A stretch of DNA of 64,000 nt from Advenella incenata. Lineage in GTDB: Bacteria; Pseudomonadota; Gammaproteobacteria; Burkholderiales; Burkholderiaceae_B. The notes under the pieces are model-generated. The model did no database searches. It had not been told where the DNA came from and saw only the letters and a list, made by a program, of their open reading frames with translations. The stretch lies in NCBI RefSeq assembly GCF_004217095.1, contig NZ_SHKO01000005.1:124001-188000 (forward strand), written 5' to 3'. Within the stretch, counting starts at the first letter, position 1, and each line of letters starts with the position of its first letter. Shown in pieces: positions 45,046 through 53,563 of this stretch. A program made the position numbers and the translations under genes.

Positions 45046-45987
45046 TTATCTACCTTGTGCTTGAGACCACGGATGCGCCTTCATCCAATGCCGCGCAATC
45101 GCAGCACGGGTCGTTATCCACACAAGATCACGCTGCTGCACATAGTCAAGAAACCGCTGCAGGGCGGCAAAACGACCTGGTCGGCCGATGATACGGCAAT
45201 GCAGCCCGACCGACATCATTTTGGGCGTATCCTGCCCTTCTGCATACAACACATCAAATGCGTCTTTTAGATAATTGAAAAACTGCTCGCCGCTGTTGAA
45301 ACCCTGTGGCGATGCAAAGCGCATGTCGTTCGTATCAAGGGTATAAGGAACAATCAACTGCGGCTTTTTTTGATTGTTGTCCAATTGAACTTCTGTCCAA
45401 AAGGGCAAGTCATCACCGTAGTAGTCCGAGTCGTAAAGGAAACCACCCTCTTGCACGACTAATCGACGGGTATTGGGGCTGTCACGGCCGGTGTACCAAC
45501 CCTCGGGATGATGGCCCAACAAGGCTGACACTACCTCGACGCACTGTCGCATATGTTCACGCTCAATATGCTCAGGCGTATTCTGATAATGAATCCAGCG
45601 ATAACCATGACATGCCACCTCGTGCCCCAGCTCCACGAAAGCCCGCGCAACCTCAGGGTTGCGCTCCAGCGCCATGCCTACCGCAAAGACGGTAAGCGGC
45701 AGGCCACGCCGCTCAAACTCGCGCAGAATGCGCCAGACGCCCGCGCGGGAACCATACTCGTATATGGACTCCATGGAAAGATGACGGTCGGCATACGATG
45801 CAGCGCCAATGATTTCCGACAAAAACTGTTCGGATCCCGCATCTCCATGAAGCACGCAGTTTTCGCCCCCTTCTTCATAATTCAGGACAAACTGCAAGGC
45901 AATCTGCGCTTTTCCCGGCCAGTTTGCCTGGGGCGGCTTGCGGCCATAGCCAATCAAATCACGGGGATATGCGGTAGATAAGGTCAC
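45046..45987 (-). CDS. PuuE-like polysaccharide deacetylase-family amidohydrolase
   Basis: 313 residues from a GTG at 45987, which has GGAG 8 nt upstream and gives the N-terminus TLSTAYPRDLIGYGRKPPQANWPG; the frame opens upstream to 46056 without support. Signature blocks are IALQFVLNYEEGGENCVLHGD, GLPLTVFAVGMALERNP, ELGHEVACHGYRWIHY and MMSVGLHCRIIGRPGRF. PuuE is the metal-independent allantoinase, but many family members have other cyclic amide or unknown substrates. No other purine genes are nearby. It is divergent from the unassigned operon at 46183 and may act in it. Confidence 0.85.
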   Translation of the reverse strand: MTLSTAYPRDLIGYGRKPPQANWPGKAQIALQFVLNYEEGGENCVLHGDAGSEQFLSEIIGAASYADRHLSMESIYEYGSRAGVWRILREFERRGLPLTVFAVGMALERNPEVARAFVELGHEVACHGYRWIHYQNTPEHIEREHMRQCVEVVSALLGHHPEGWYTGRDSPNTRRLVVQEGGFLYDSDYYGDDLPFWTEVQLDNNQKKPQLIVPYTLDTNDMRFASPQGFNSGEQFFNYLKDAFDVLYAEGQDTPKMMSVGLHCRIIGRPGRFAALQRFLDYVQQRDLVWITTRAAIARHWMKAHPWSQAQGR

Positions 45988-46182
45988 AGGTATAACTCCA
46001 TAGAACGAAATACATCGGGATAAGGCGATCTGCACGTGCCGCCAGACGAATGCCACCCGGCCAGCCTCTTGAACAGGCCTTAAGCTTACACAAAAGCAGA
46101 ACGCTCCATTGATTTCTTTTCATAACGGCCATGATCCAGTCTCCTAAGATACATAAAAATAGATTCGATCAGGAGACAGTAA

Positions 46183-47079
46183 ATGAAAGATAGCAGCAAC
46201 GTATTGGGTTTTATCGGGGTTGGCGTAATGGGCGAGTTCATGTGTGCCAATCTGATTCGCAGTGGCAAGGGCAAGGTCCACGTTTATGATGTCCAGCCCG
46301 AGCCAGTCGGGCGCCTTGAAGCAATGGGCGCTATAGCATCAGGATCGCTGAAACAACTAGCACAGGACAGCGACATCGTGTTTCTCTCCCTGCCAAGCAT
46401 CAGTCAGGTCGAAGAGGTCTGCCTGGGCGATGACGGGCTATTCTCGGAGGGCAACAGCCGCATTAAATTTGTCGTGGATATGAGCACCAGCGACGTCGCC
46501 CGCACGCGTGAACTGGCTCTGGCATTGCAAAAACAGGGCGTCACACTGATTGATGCGCCGGTTGCCCGCATGCGGGAGGCCGCAAAAAACGGCACGTTGC
46601 TGATTACCGTTGGCGCCGAGCCGAATATCTTCGAGATGATCAAGCCCTATCTGGAAACCATGGGCAGCGATATTGTCCTTTGCGGACAGACAGGATGCGG
46701 TCAGGTCGTCAAGATAATGAATAACATGATTGTCTTCATGACGGTACAGGCGCTTGCCGAGTCACTGGTTATCGGCAAGCGTGCCGGCGTAGACCCGGCC
46801 CTGATGTTCGATGCCCTGACCAAAGGCTCTGCCGATAGCTTTGTATTGCGCAATCCCGGCCTGAAGGCATTATCGAAAGATACTTTCCCTGAAAAAACCT
46901 TCCCTACCGAATATGCCATCAAGGATATCAGGCTGGCGCTGACGCTGGCTGAAGATGGGAAGGTCGATGCCAAAGCCGCCAAACTGACCCATTCGCTGCT
47001 TGAGCAGACTCGCGATGCAGGGTTCGTCAAGGAGTACTACCCGGTCATGGTCAAACTGATCGAAAAAGGTTACGCATAG
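46183..47079 (+). CDS. 3-Hydroxyisobutyrate dehydrogenase-family NAD(P) oxidoreductase
   Basis: 298 residues of the beta-hydroxyacid dehydrogenase family. The cofactor motif is GFIGVGVMGEFMCANLIRSG; the substrate motif DAPVARMREAAKNGTLLITVG replaces the more usual DAPVSGG; the catalytic lysine is in GQVVKIMNNMI. Relatives include GarR, Hibadh and GLYR1. AGGAGACA precedes the start. First gene of a tightly packed operon with a Bug receptor, an aldehyde dehydrogenase and hydrolases, so it probably oxidises or reduces a pathway hydroxyacid. Substrate unknown. Confidence 0.85.
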   Translation: MKDSSNVLGFIGVGVMGEFMCANLIRSGKGKVHVYDVQPEPVGRLEAMGAIASGSLKQLAQDSDIVFLSLPSISQVEEVCLGDDGLFSEGNSRIKFVVDMSTSDVARTRELALALQKQGVTLIDAPVARMREAAKNGTLLITVGAEPNIFEMIKPYLETMGSDIVLCGQTGCGQVVKIMNNMIVFMTVQALAESLVIGKRAGVDPALMFDALTKGSADSFVLRNPGLKALSKDTFPEKTFPTEYAIKDIRLALTLAEDGKVDAKAAKLTHSLLEQTRDAGFVKEYYPVMVKLIEKGYA

Positions 47080-47107
47080 CCAACGGCGGTCCCTCAAAGG
47101 AAATATC

Positions 47108-48085
47108 ATGTATAGAAAAACAGTCGGAGCCGGGCTACTGGCTGCGTGTGTGCTGGCCCTGCCGCTATCGGCCGCTGCAGCCTATCCCGAAAAGCCGGTG
47201 AAGCTGGTCATCGGATTCTCAGCTGGCGGGCCTACCGATATCGTGGGACGGTATCTTGCGCAGGGCCTGTCCGAAAAACTCGGGCAAACCATCGTCGTGG
47301 AGAACCGGCCGGGCGCTACGGGCGTTCTGGCCCTGCAATCGGTAAAAAAGGAAAAGCCGGATGGTTATACCCTCATGCTGGGAAGCAGCAGCACCTTGTC
47401 GATCGAACCGGTATTCAAGAAAAATGTGAAATTCGACGTATTCAAGGAGTTGACCCCGATTGCCCCGGTTGCCAGTTATCCGTATCTGCTGGTCGTGCCC
47501 GCCTCCTCGCCTTACACGTCCATCAATAGCCTGGTGCAGGGTGCAAAGAAACAACCGGGCACCCTGACATTTGCCTCTGCAGGTAATGGCGCAGTCAACC
47601 ACTTGGCCGGAGAATGGTTCAAAAGCCAGTCGGGTATCGATATTACCCATATACCTTATAAGGGTGATTCTGCCGCGGTATCCGATCTGGTGGCGGGGCG
47701 CGTTGATATGGCCTTTCTGAGCATTATCGCAGCAGACCCCCAAATTGCCGCAGGAAAAATGAAGGCCCTGGGCATTGCCAGTACCGGCGCGTCCCAACTG
47801 AAGCCGGGCATGCCAACCGTTGCCAGCGAAAGCGGCATCAACGGCTTTAGTGCAGAGCCCTGGAATGGCGTACTCGGACCGGCAGATATGCCCCCGGAAA
47901 TTGTCGCCAAGCTCAATGCTGCCATCACCGAGGTCATGTCAACCGATCAGGCCAAAGAAAAACTGGCAACGCTGGGGCAGTCTCCCTTTGTCGGCACTGC
48001 CGATGAATTCGCTGCTCATATCCGGTCCGAGATGACGCGCTGGTCCGGTGTAATAAAGAAAGCCAACATAGAACAAGTGGAGTAG
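47108..48085 (+). CDS. Bug-family receptor of the unassigned operon
   Basis: 325 residues with signal peptide (KTVGAGLLAACVLALPLSAAAA), then YPEKPVKLVIGFSAGGPTDIVGRYLAQGLSEKLG, VVENRPGATGVLAL and MPTVASESGINGF. AAAGGAAA lies upstream. It follows the dehydrogenase gene by 28 nt and precedes the aldehyde dehydrogenase by 4 nt, so it should bind the pathway's starting acid. A second, ABC-type binding protein lies in the same operon. Confidence 0.9.
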   Translation: MYRKTVGAGLLAACVLALPLSAAAAYPEKPVKLVIGFSAGGPTDIVGRYLAQGLSEKLGQTIVVENRPGATGVLALQSVKKEKPDGYTLMLGSSSTLSIEPVFKKNVKFDVFKELTPIAPVASYPYLLVVPASSPYTSINSLVQGAKKQPGTLTFASAGNGAVNHLAGEWFKSQSGIDITHIPYKGDSAAVSDLVAGRVDMAFLSIIAADPQIAAGKMKALGIASTGASQLKPGMPTVASESGINGFSAEPWNGVLGPADMPPEIVAKLNAAITEVMSTDQAKEKLATLGQSPFVGTADEFAAHIRSEMTRWSGVIKKANIEQVE

Positions 48086-48089
48086 ACCT

Positions 48090-49520
48090 ATGCAATACAC
48101 GCAACTGGCCCTGTTGATTGACGGGCAGTGGATCGACGCAACCGGCAGGGAAACAATTGAGGTGATAGACCCGGCAACAGAACAGGTGTTGGGAAAACTG
48201 CCGATGGCAACGCAGCATGACGTGGCCAGCGCCATTGCGGCCGCCGATAAGGCATTTGCCCAATGGCGAGACACCTCTGCCCTCGCCCGCTCGGACATCC
48301 TGCGGCAGACCGGCGCCCTGCTGCGACAACGGCAGGAGCAGGTTGCCCGAACCATCACCTATGAGCTGGGCAAACCCCTGGCCGAAGCCATGGGCGAAGT
48401 GATTGTCGCTGCGGAAATGTTTGAGTGGGCAGCAGAAGAAGCCCGCCGTCTTTATGGTCGAATTATTCCCAGCCGCAACCGTGACATTCGCCAGATGGTC
48501 ATCCAGGAGCCGGTAGGGCCGGTCGCGGCATTCGCGGGCTGGAACGCGCCGGCCATCACACCCTCGCGCAAGATTGCGGGCGCGCTGGCTGCCGGATGCA
48601 CGATAGTGATCAAACCATCCGAAGAGACGGCCGGCGTCGCGCTTCAGATCGCCCGCGCCGTGGTGGATGCCGGGTTGCCGGCCGGTGTGCTCAATGTCGT
48701 ATTCGGCGAACCGGGCAGTATTTCGGAACAATTGATGGCGGCACCGGAAATAAAAATGGTGACCTTTACCGGATCCACTGCGATCGGTAAACATTTGGCG
48801 GCCCTGGCGGCGCCTACCCTCAAGAGACTCACGCTGGAGCTGGGCGGACACGCCCCTGTCCTGGTTTTTGACGATTGTGATATTGACGAAGCAGTCAAAA
48901 ATATCACCGCTGCCAAATTCAGAAATTCCGGCCAGATCTGCACATCGCCCACACGCATCTATGTGCAGGATTCGATTTATGAAGCCTTCATCGAAAAAAT
49001 GGCCGACGCCGTCAGCAAAATCACGATCGGCAATGGCTTTGACAACGACGTAAAAATGGGCCCCATGGCAAACCCGCGGCGACATGCCGCCATGTCACAA
49101 CTCATTGAAGATGCGGTAGCCAACGGAGCCAAAATTGTTGCCGGCGGCCAGGTCATCAAAGGCAAAGGCTGGTTTGTGCAGCCCACGGTAATCCGGGATT
49201 TCAACAACCAGTGTATCGCCGCCAATACAGAACCTTTCGGCCCCCTGGCGCTGATCCGGTCGTTTTCAACGTTTGACCAAGCAATCAGTGAAGCAAATCG
49301 CCTGCCCTTTGGGCTGGCCTCTTATGTGTTCACCCTCAACAGCCGGACAGCCAAACGGGCCTCCGACAGGATCCAAAGCGGTGTGGTATGTATTAATCAT
49401 TGTCAGGCCTCCTTGCCGGAAACGCCGTTCGGCGGGCTCAAAGACAGCGGCCTTGGTAAGGAAGGCGGCATCGAAGGTCTGGAGCAATTTATCAATACCA
49501 AGTACATCAGCCAGCTATAA
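48090..49520 (+). CDS. NAD(P)-dependent aldehyde dehydrogenase
   Basis: 476 residues, standard for the family. The catalytic Glu is in LTLELGGHAPVLV, the catalytic Cys in KFRNSGQICTSPTRIYV, and GSTAIGKHLA is the Rossmann turn. It is closest in pattern to succinate-semialdehyde/glutarate-semialdehyde dehydrogenases (GabD-like). In this operon it would oxidise an aldehyde or semialdehyde intermediate. Exact substrate unknown. Confidence 0.9.
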   Translation: MQYTQLALLIDGQWIDATGRETIEVIDPATEQVLGKLPMATQHDVASAIAAADKAFAQWRDTSALARSDILRQTGALLRQRQEQVARTITYELGKPLAEAMGEVIVAAEMFEWAAEEARRLYGRIIPSRNRDIRQMVIQEPVGPVAAFAGWNAPAITPSRKIAGALAAGCTIVIKPSEETAGVALQIARAVVDAGLPAGVLNVVFGEPGSISEQLMAAPEIKMVTFTGSTAIGKHLAALAAPTLKRLTLELGGHAPVLVFDDCDIDEAVKNITAAKFRNSGQICTSPTRIYVQDSIYEAFIEKMADAVSKITIGNGFDNDVKMGPMANPRRHAAMSQLIEDAVANGAKIVAGGQVIKGKGWFVQPTVIRDFNNQCIAANTEPFGPLALIRSFSTFDQAISEANRLPFGLASYVFTLNSRTAKRASDRIQSGVVCINHCQASLPETPFGGLKDSGLGKEGGIEGLEQFINTKYISQL

Positions 49521-49546
49521 ATAACAATATCAGCCAGGAGACAATT

Positions 49547-50761
49547 ATGAAAATGAGAAAATTGGCAATCAGCATGGCCGCGCTCTGCGGTGGCTATGCA
49601 AGCGTTGCTAGCGGCGCCATATCCGATGACGTTGTAAAAATAGGCGTATTGACCGACGTATCCGGCACCTATTCCGGTAACGTTGGCCCAGGATCCATTC
49701 TTGCCACCAAAATCGCTGTCGAAGAATTTGGCGGCAAGGTTCTGGGCAAACCTGTCGAAGTGATTACCGCCGATCATCTGAACAAGGCAGATGTGGGCTC
49801 GGCCAAAGCGAGGGAGTGGCTGGACCGCGAGAATGTCGACGTGATTACTGAGCTGGGCAACAGCGCAGTCGCACTCTCGGTCATGAATCTGGCAAAAATC
49901 AAAAACAAAATGACCATTGTGACAGGCGCCGGTGCATCACGCATCACGGGCAAAGACTGTTCACCGACTAACCTGATGTGGGTCTACGATACTTACGCGC
50001 TGGCCAAGGTCGGCACCGTGCCACTGGTGCAGGATGGCGCAAAAAAATGGTATTTCCTGACCGCGGACTACTCATTTGGCCATGCGCTGGAAAGCGATGG
50101 TCAGCGCTTTATCAAGGAGAGCGGCGGCCAGGTCATTGGCAGCACCCGGTATCCTTTCCCCGGCAATGATTTTTCTTCGTTTCTGCTGACAGCACAGCAA
50201 AGCCAGGCAGATGCAGTGGCCTTTGCCAGCGCCGGTGCCGATTTGCAAAATGAAATCAAACAGGCCAATGAATTTGGGCTAACTGCCAGCCAGAAAATCG
50301 TTGCCATGCTCATGAGCATTACTGATGTGCACGGCGTAGGCCTGCAGGCGGCACAAGGCATGAACTTTGCCGAGACCTTCTACTGGAATATGGACGATGA
50401 GACCAGAAAATTTTCCAGCAGGTTCTATAAGGAAATGAAAAAAATGCCAACTGCATTGCAGGCTGGCCAATATTCTGCGGTGCTGAACTACCTGCGTGCC
50501 GTCGAACAGGCAAAAAGCGATGATGTGGCTGACGTTATCAAAGCCCTGAAAAACATGAAAATACACGATGCTTTTGCCAGAAACGCCTCTTTGCGCGAAG
50601 ATGGCAAGCTGATACACGACGTGTATCTGGTGTCCGTGAAGAAACCAGAAGAGTCAAAAGAACCTTGGGATTACTACAACATAGAAAAAACGGTTGCGGG
50701 CGCCGACGCTTTCAATCCGCTGTCCGAAAGCGAATGTCCGCTGGTCAAGGGGAGTAAATAA
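49547..50761 (+). CDS. Branched-chain-type ABC substrate-binding protein without partner genes
   Basis: 404 residues with signal peptide (KLAISMAALCGGYASVASGA), then DDVVKIGVLTDVSGTYSGNVGPGSILATKIAVEEFGG, the type I periplasmic-binding fold. AGGAGACA precedes the ATG. No permease or ATPase genes are adjacent, so it must use a transporter encoded elsewhere, possibly the livHMGF set in this window. It lies in the middle of the unassigned operon, 26 nt after the aldehyde dehydrogenase. Confidence 0.88.
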   Translation: MKMRKLAISMAALCGGYASVASGAISDDVVKIGVLTDVSGTYSGNVGPGSILATKIAVEEFGGKVLGKPVEVITADHLNKADVGSAKAREWLDRENVDVITELGNSAVALSVMNLAKIKNKMTIVTGAGASRITGKDCSPTNLMWVYDTYALAKVGTVPLVQDGAKKWYFLTADYSFGHALESDGQRFIKESGGQVIGSTRYPFPGNDFSSFLLTAQQSQADAVAFASAGADLQNEIKQANEFGLTASQKIVAMLMSITDVHGVGLQAAQGMNFAETFYWNMDDETRKFSSRFYKEMKKMPTALQAGQYSAVLNYLRAVEQAKSDDVADVIKALKNMKIHDAFARNASLREDGKLIHDVYLVSVKKPEESKEPWDYYNIEKTVAGADAFNPLSESECPLVKGSK

Positions 50762-50763
50762 CC

Positions 50764-51549
50764 GTGGACAGGCAGTATCAGGTATATGCCCTGAAATATG
50801 CGACCGTCTTGCGCAATGCCGCAGACAACTTTTTGCACAAAGATGCGCACGATGGCCCGATGCCGCTTGATTTTTATTTTTGGGTCATTCGAGATGAGCA
50901 ACAGATCGTTCTGGTGGACACGGGATTTAGCCGTTGTTCTGCGCTTGAGCGTAACCGGCAGTTCCTGCACGAGCCCGTTGCATTGCTGGCATCGCTTGGC
51001 ATCGAGCCGGAGCATATCGACCATATTGTCCTGACGCACCTGCACTACGATCATGCCGGCAACGTGGCGCAGTTTCCCAACGCGACCATTCATCTGCAGG
51101 AAGCTGAAATGCACTTTGCCACCGGCAAATGGATGTGCTTTGAAAACTTCCGCCATTTCTTTTCCGCAGATGATATTACACAAGTAATTCGTAAGGTATA
51201 TGCCGATAAAGTACAGTTTCACGATGGCAATGCCACGCTGCCTGGCGGCATCCAGCTCATCCGTATTGGTGGCCACACGCCCGGTCTGCAGGCAGTGAGG
51301 GTCAATACCGCCAGGGGACCGATCGTGCTGGCCTCGGATGCCATGCATTACTATCGCAACTTTACGAAGGACAATCCCTTCCCTGCTATTGTCGACGTCA
51401 CAGAGATGTTGCAGGGCTACCGTACGCTACGCAGCCTTGTGTCGTCCGACGATCACCTGATTCCCGGTCACGACCCGCTGGTGGCTGCACGTTACCCGTG
51501 TGTGCAAATGCACTCATCCATATTTCGCCTGGATGTCACGCCAGGTTAA
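50764..51549 (+). CDS. Metallo-beta-lactamase-fold lactonase-like hydrolase
   Basis: 261 residues from a GTG 2 nt after the previous stop, with GGGGAG upstream. The zinc motif THLHYDHAGN is at 91-100 (His92, His94, Asp96, His97); GGHTPGLQAV, ASDAMHYY and IPGHDPL complete the fold. This is the N-acyl-homoserine-lactonase-like group. In a catabolic operon it may open a lactone or thioester intermediate rather than degrade quorum signals. Substrate unknown. Confidence 0.85.
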   Translation: MDRQYQVYALKYATVLRNAADNFLHKDAHDGPMPLDFYFWVIRDEQQIVLVDTGFSRCSALERNRQFLHEPVALLASLGIEPEHIDHIVLTHLHYDHAGNVAQFPNATIHLQEAEMHFATGKWMCFENFRHFFSADDITQVIRKVYADKVQFHDGNATLPGGIQLIRIGGHTPGLQAVRVNTARGPIVLASDAMHYYRNFTKDNPFPAIVDVTEMLQGYRTLRSLVSSDDHLIPGHDPLVAARYPCVQMHSSIFRLDVTPG

Positions 51550-51558
51550 GGAAGACTC

Positions 51559-51939
51559 ATGTTATCCGATGAAGATATTATCGCGACCTGGCCTGCCCAA
51601 CTGGCAGACAGGGAACATCTGGCCTGGAAAGGCCGCCACCTGAACACATCATTCCTGTTTGCCCTGGGCGAGCGCCGCTATCTGATCGCCATTCAGGAAG
51701 GCCGGATGCGTGTGCGCAACGCCTCGGCAATGACAATGCCCCAATGGGACTTTGCACTGCGCGCCGACGAAAATGTGTGGAATGAATTTTTCCAACCTAT
51801 ACCCCGGCCGGAGTATCACGATCTGCTGGCGATGATGAAATTTCGTCGGCTGATCATAGAAGGCAATCTTTATGCGTTCATGTCGCATTTGCTGTTTTTC
51901 AAGGCACTATTTGCGCTGTTGCGTTCCACGGAGAAATGA
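51559..51939 (+). CDS. Hypothetical small protein, possibly SCP2-like
   Basis: 126 residues with AAGGA upstream and a 4-nt overlap with the next gene. The pattern WDFALRADENVWNEFFQPIPRPEYHDLLAMMKFRRLIIEGNLYAFMSHLLFFKALFALLR faintly resembles the sterol-carrier-2 fold, which binds hydrophobic ligands, but I do not recognise the family firmly. The tight coupling to a lactonase-like and an alpha/beta hydrolase gene suggests a part in their pathway. Confidence 0.7.
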   Translation: MLSDEDIIATWPAQLADREHLAWKGRHLNTSFLFALGERRYLIAIQEGRMRVRNASAMTMPQWDFALRADENVWNEFFQPIPRPEYHDLLAMMKFRRLIIEGNLYAFMSHLLFFKALFALLRSTEK

Positions 51940-52808
51940 CGATGACGGCAACCTTTGACGCAGTAACTGGCAGATATCTCAATGTCCAGCTCCATGGCAA
52001 GCCGCATCGCATCTACATTGAAACCGCAGGCCAGGGCATTCCGCTGCTGTGTCTGCACACGGCAGGCGCCGACACGCGACAATACCGGGCTTTGCAAAAT
52101 GATAAGCAAGTGACCGATCGCTTTCAGGTTATTGCCTTCGATTTGCCATGGCACGGCAAATCGTCTCCACCACCAGGCTGGCAGGACGAACGCTACCAGC
52201 TGACCTCGTCTCAGTATATCGATACGATTCTGACCGTGATGGACGCACTGGCGCTTGAGCAACCTTATGTCATGGGCTGCTCTATCGGTGGACGAATCGT
52301 CCTGCATCTTGCCCTGCATCATCCGGAAAAGTTTTCCGGCCTGATCGGTCTGCAGTCCGGCGCCCATGTCGATCCTTATTACGACCTGGACTGGCTGCAC
52401 CGTTCCGATGCGCATGGCGGCGAGGTGTGCGCCGGCATTGTCTCCGGACTGGTGGGCCCCTGCAGCCCGGATCGCGAGCGCTGGGAAACCTTGTGGCACT
52501 ATATGCAAAGCGGCCCTGGCGTATTCAAGGGCGATTTGCATTTTTATACGATGGACGGCGATATTCGCGGCCAGGTCAGCCAGATCAACACGCGCCAATG
52601 CCCGCTCTGGCTCTTGTCGGGCTCTTATGATTATTCCTGCACGCCCGCTGATACAGCCTTGCTGGGCAACACCATTGCCGGCGTTAAATGGCGCATCATG
52701 GATGGACTGGGCCATTTCCCAATGAGCGAGGACCCAGCGACGTTCGCAAGCTATTTATATCCCGTCCTTGACGAAATTTATGCAGGCCATCAGAACACAA
52801 ACAGTTGA
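51936..52808 (+). CDS. Alpha/beta-hydrolase of the unassigned operon
   Basis: 290 residues, start overlapping the previous stop (ATGA). The oxyanion region is LLCLHTAGADTRQYRAL, the nucleophile Ser116 is in GCSIGGR, and the late His is in GLGHFPMSEDP. It could be an esterase, C-C hydrolase or enol-lactone hydrolase. It is the last gene of the operon; a bidirectional terminator follows. Confidence 0.87.
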   Translation: MTMTATFDAVTGRYLNVQLHGKPHRIYIETAGQGIPLLCLHTAGADTRQYRALQNDKQVTDRFQVIAFDLPWHGKSSPPPGWQDERYQLTSSQYIDTILTVMDALALEQPYVMGCSIGGRIVLHLALHHPEKFSGLIGLQSGAHVDPYYDLDWLHRSDAHGGEVCAGIVSGLVGPCSPDRERWETLWHYMQSGPGVFKGDLHFYTMDGDIRGQVSQINTRQCPLWLLSGSYDYSCTPADTALLGNTIAGVKWRIMDGLGHFPMSEDPATFASYLYPVLDEIYAGHQNTNS

Positions 52809-52863
52809 ACGACTAGTCACGCTGCTGGCCCACTGTCAGACCAAATGCACCGCACAAAAAGAA

Positions 52864-52884
52864 AAAGGCTGAAGTTCAGCCTTT
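52864..52884. terminator. Bidirectional intrinsic terminator
   Basis: AAAGGCT (52864-52870) pairs with AGCCTTT (52878-52884), flanked by an A run before and T-rich sequence after. It sits between the convergent hydrolase and nicF genes, so it can serve both strands. Confidence 0.7.
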
Positions 52885-52939
52885 CTCCTTACGACACGGC
52901 AAGACAGGATCTGTCCTTAATGCCGCACGCGCATGCGCC

Positions 52940-53563
52940 CTAGCCCAGGCCAAGCAGACGCATGGCCTGCTCGCGATCGGCCACTGTCGCGTACTTCTGT
53001 TTCATATCGAACAGGTTTGCCTCGTGCGGCGCCAGTGCCCTGTCGCCGACACAATCGGCAACGACCAACGGGCGAAAGCCCAGTTGCATGGCATCGACCA
53101 CCGAGGCGCGTACGCAACCGCTGGTGACTGCGCCGGCGACCAGCAGGGTTTTGACACCGCGCTGCGTCAGCCAGGCTGCCAGCGACGTACCGAAAAAGGC
53201 CGATGGCACATTCTTGCGTACGATCAGCTCTCCCTGAACCGGCGTCAGTTGCGGCACAATCTGGCTATTGGGTTCGTTTTCCAGTAAGCCCAGCATGCCG
53301 GGAACCTTGATACTGAAAATATTATTGTCAGCACCATCGTCCGCGTACACAATGCGTGTGTGCGCCACGGGCCAGCCCTGTTCGCGTGCCGTTTGCAGCA
53401 GTTTTTCCGTATTGTCTATCGCCTGGGCAATATTGCCGCCGCCAAAGACCTTGGGATCGGCAAAGCCGTTGACCAGGTCGATAATCAACAGGCCATAGGG
53501 CGCCACCGGCTCCAGCTCGGCGCCAAAGCCCTGCTGCTCATAGACTGCGTCTGCCTTACTCAT
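52940..53563 (-). CDS. nicF: Maleamate amidohydrolase NicF
   Basis: 207 residues from the ATG at 53563; the open frame back to 53731 is antisense noise over nicX. It is an isochorismatase-fold enzyme with catalytic Asp29 (IIDLVNGF), Lys117 (IVRKNVPSAFFGT) and Cys150 (AGAVTSGCVRASVVDAM). It hydrolyses maleamate to maleate and ammonia, late in nicotinate degradation. It overlaps the nicX end by 8 nt and is the last gene of the minus-strand nic operon. Confidence 0.9.
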   Translation of the reverse strand: MSKADAVYEQQGFGAELEPVAPYGLLIIDLVNGFADPKVFGGGNIAQAIDNTEKLLQTAREQGWPVAHTRIVYADDGADNNIFSIKVPGMLGLLENEPNSQIVPQLTPVQGELIVRKNVPSAFFGTSLAAWLTQRGVKTLLVAGAVTSGCVRASVVDAMQLGFRPLVVADCVGDRALAPHEANLFDMKQKYATVADREQAMRLLGLG

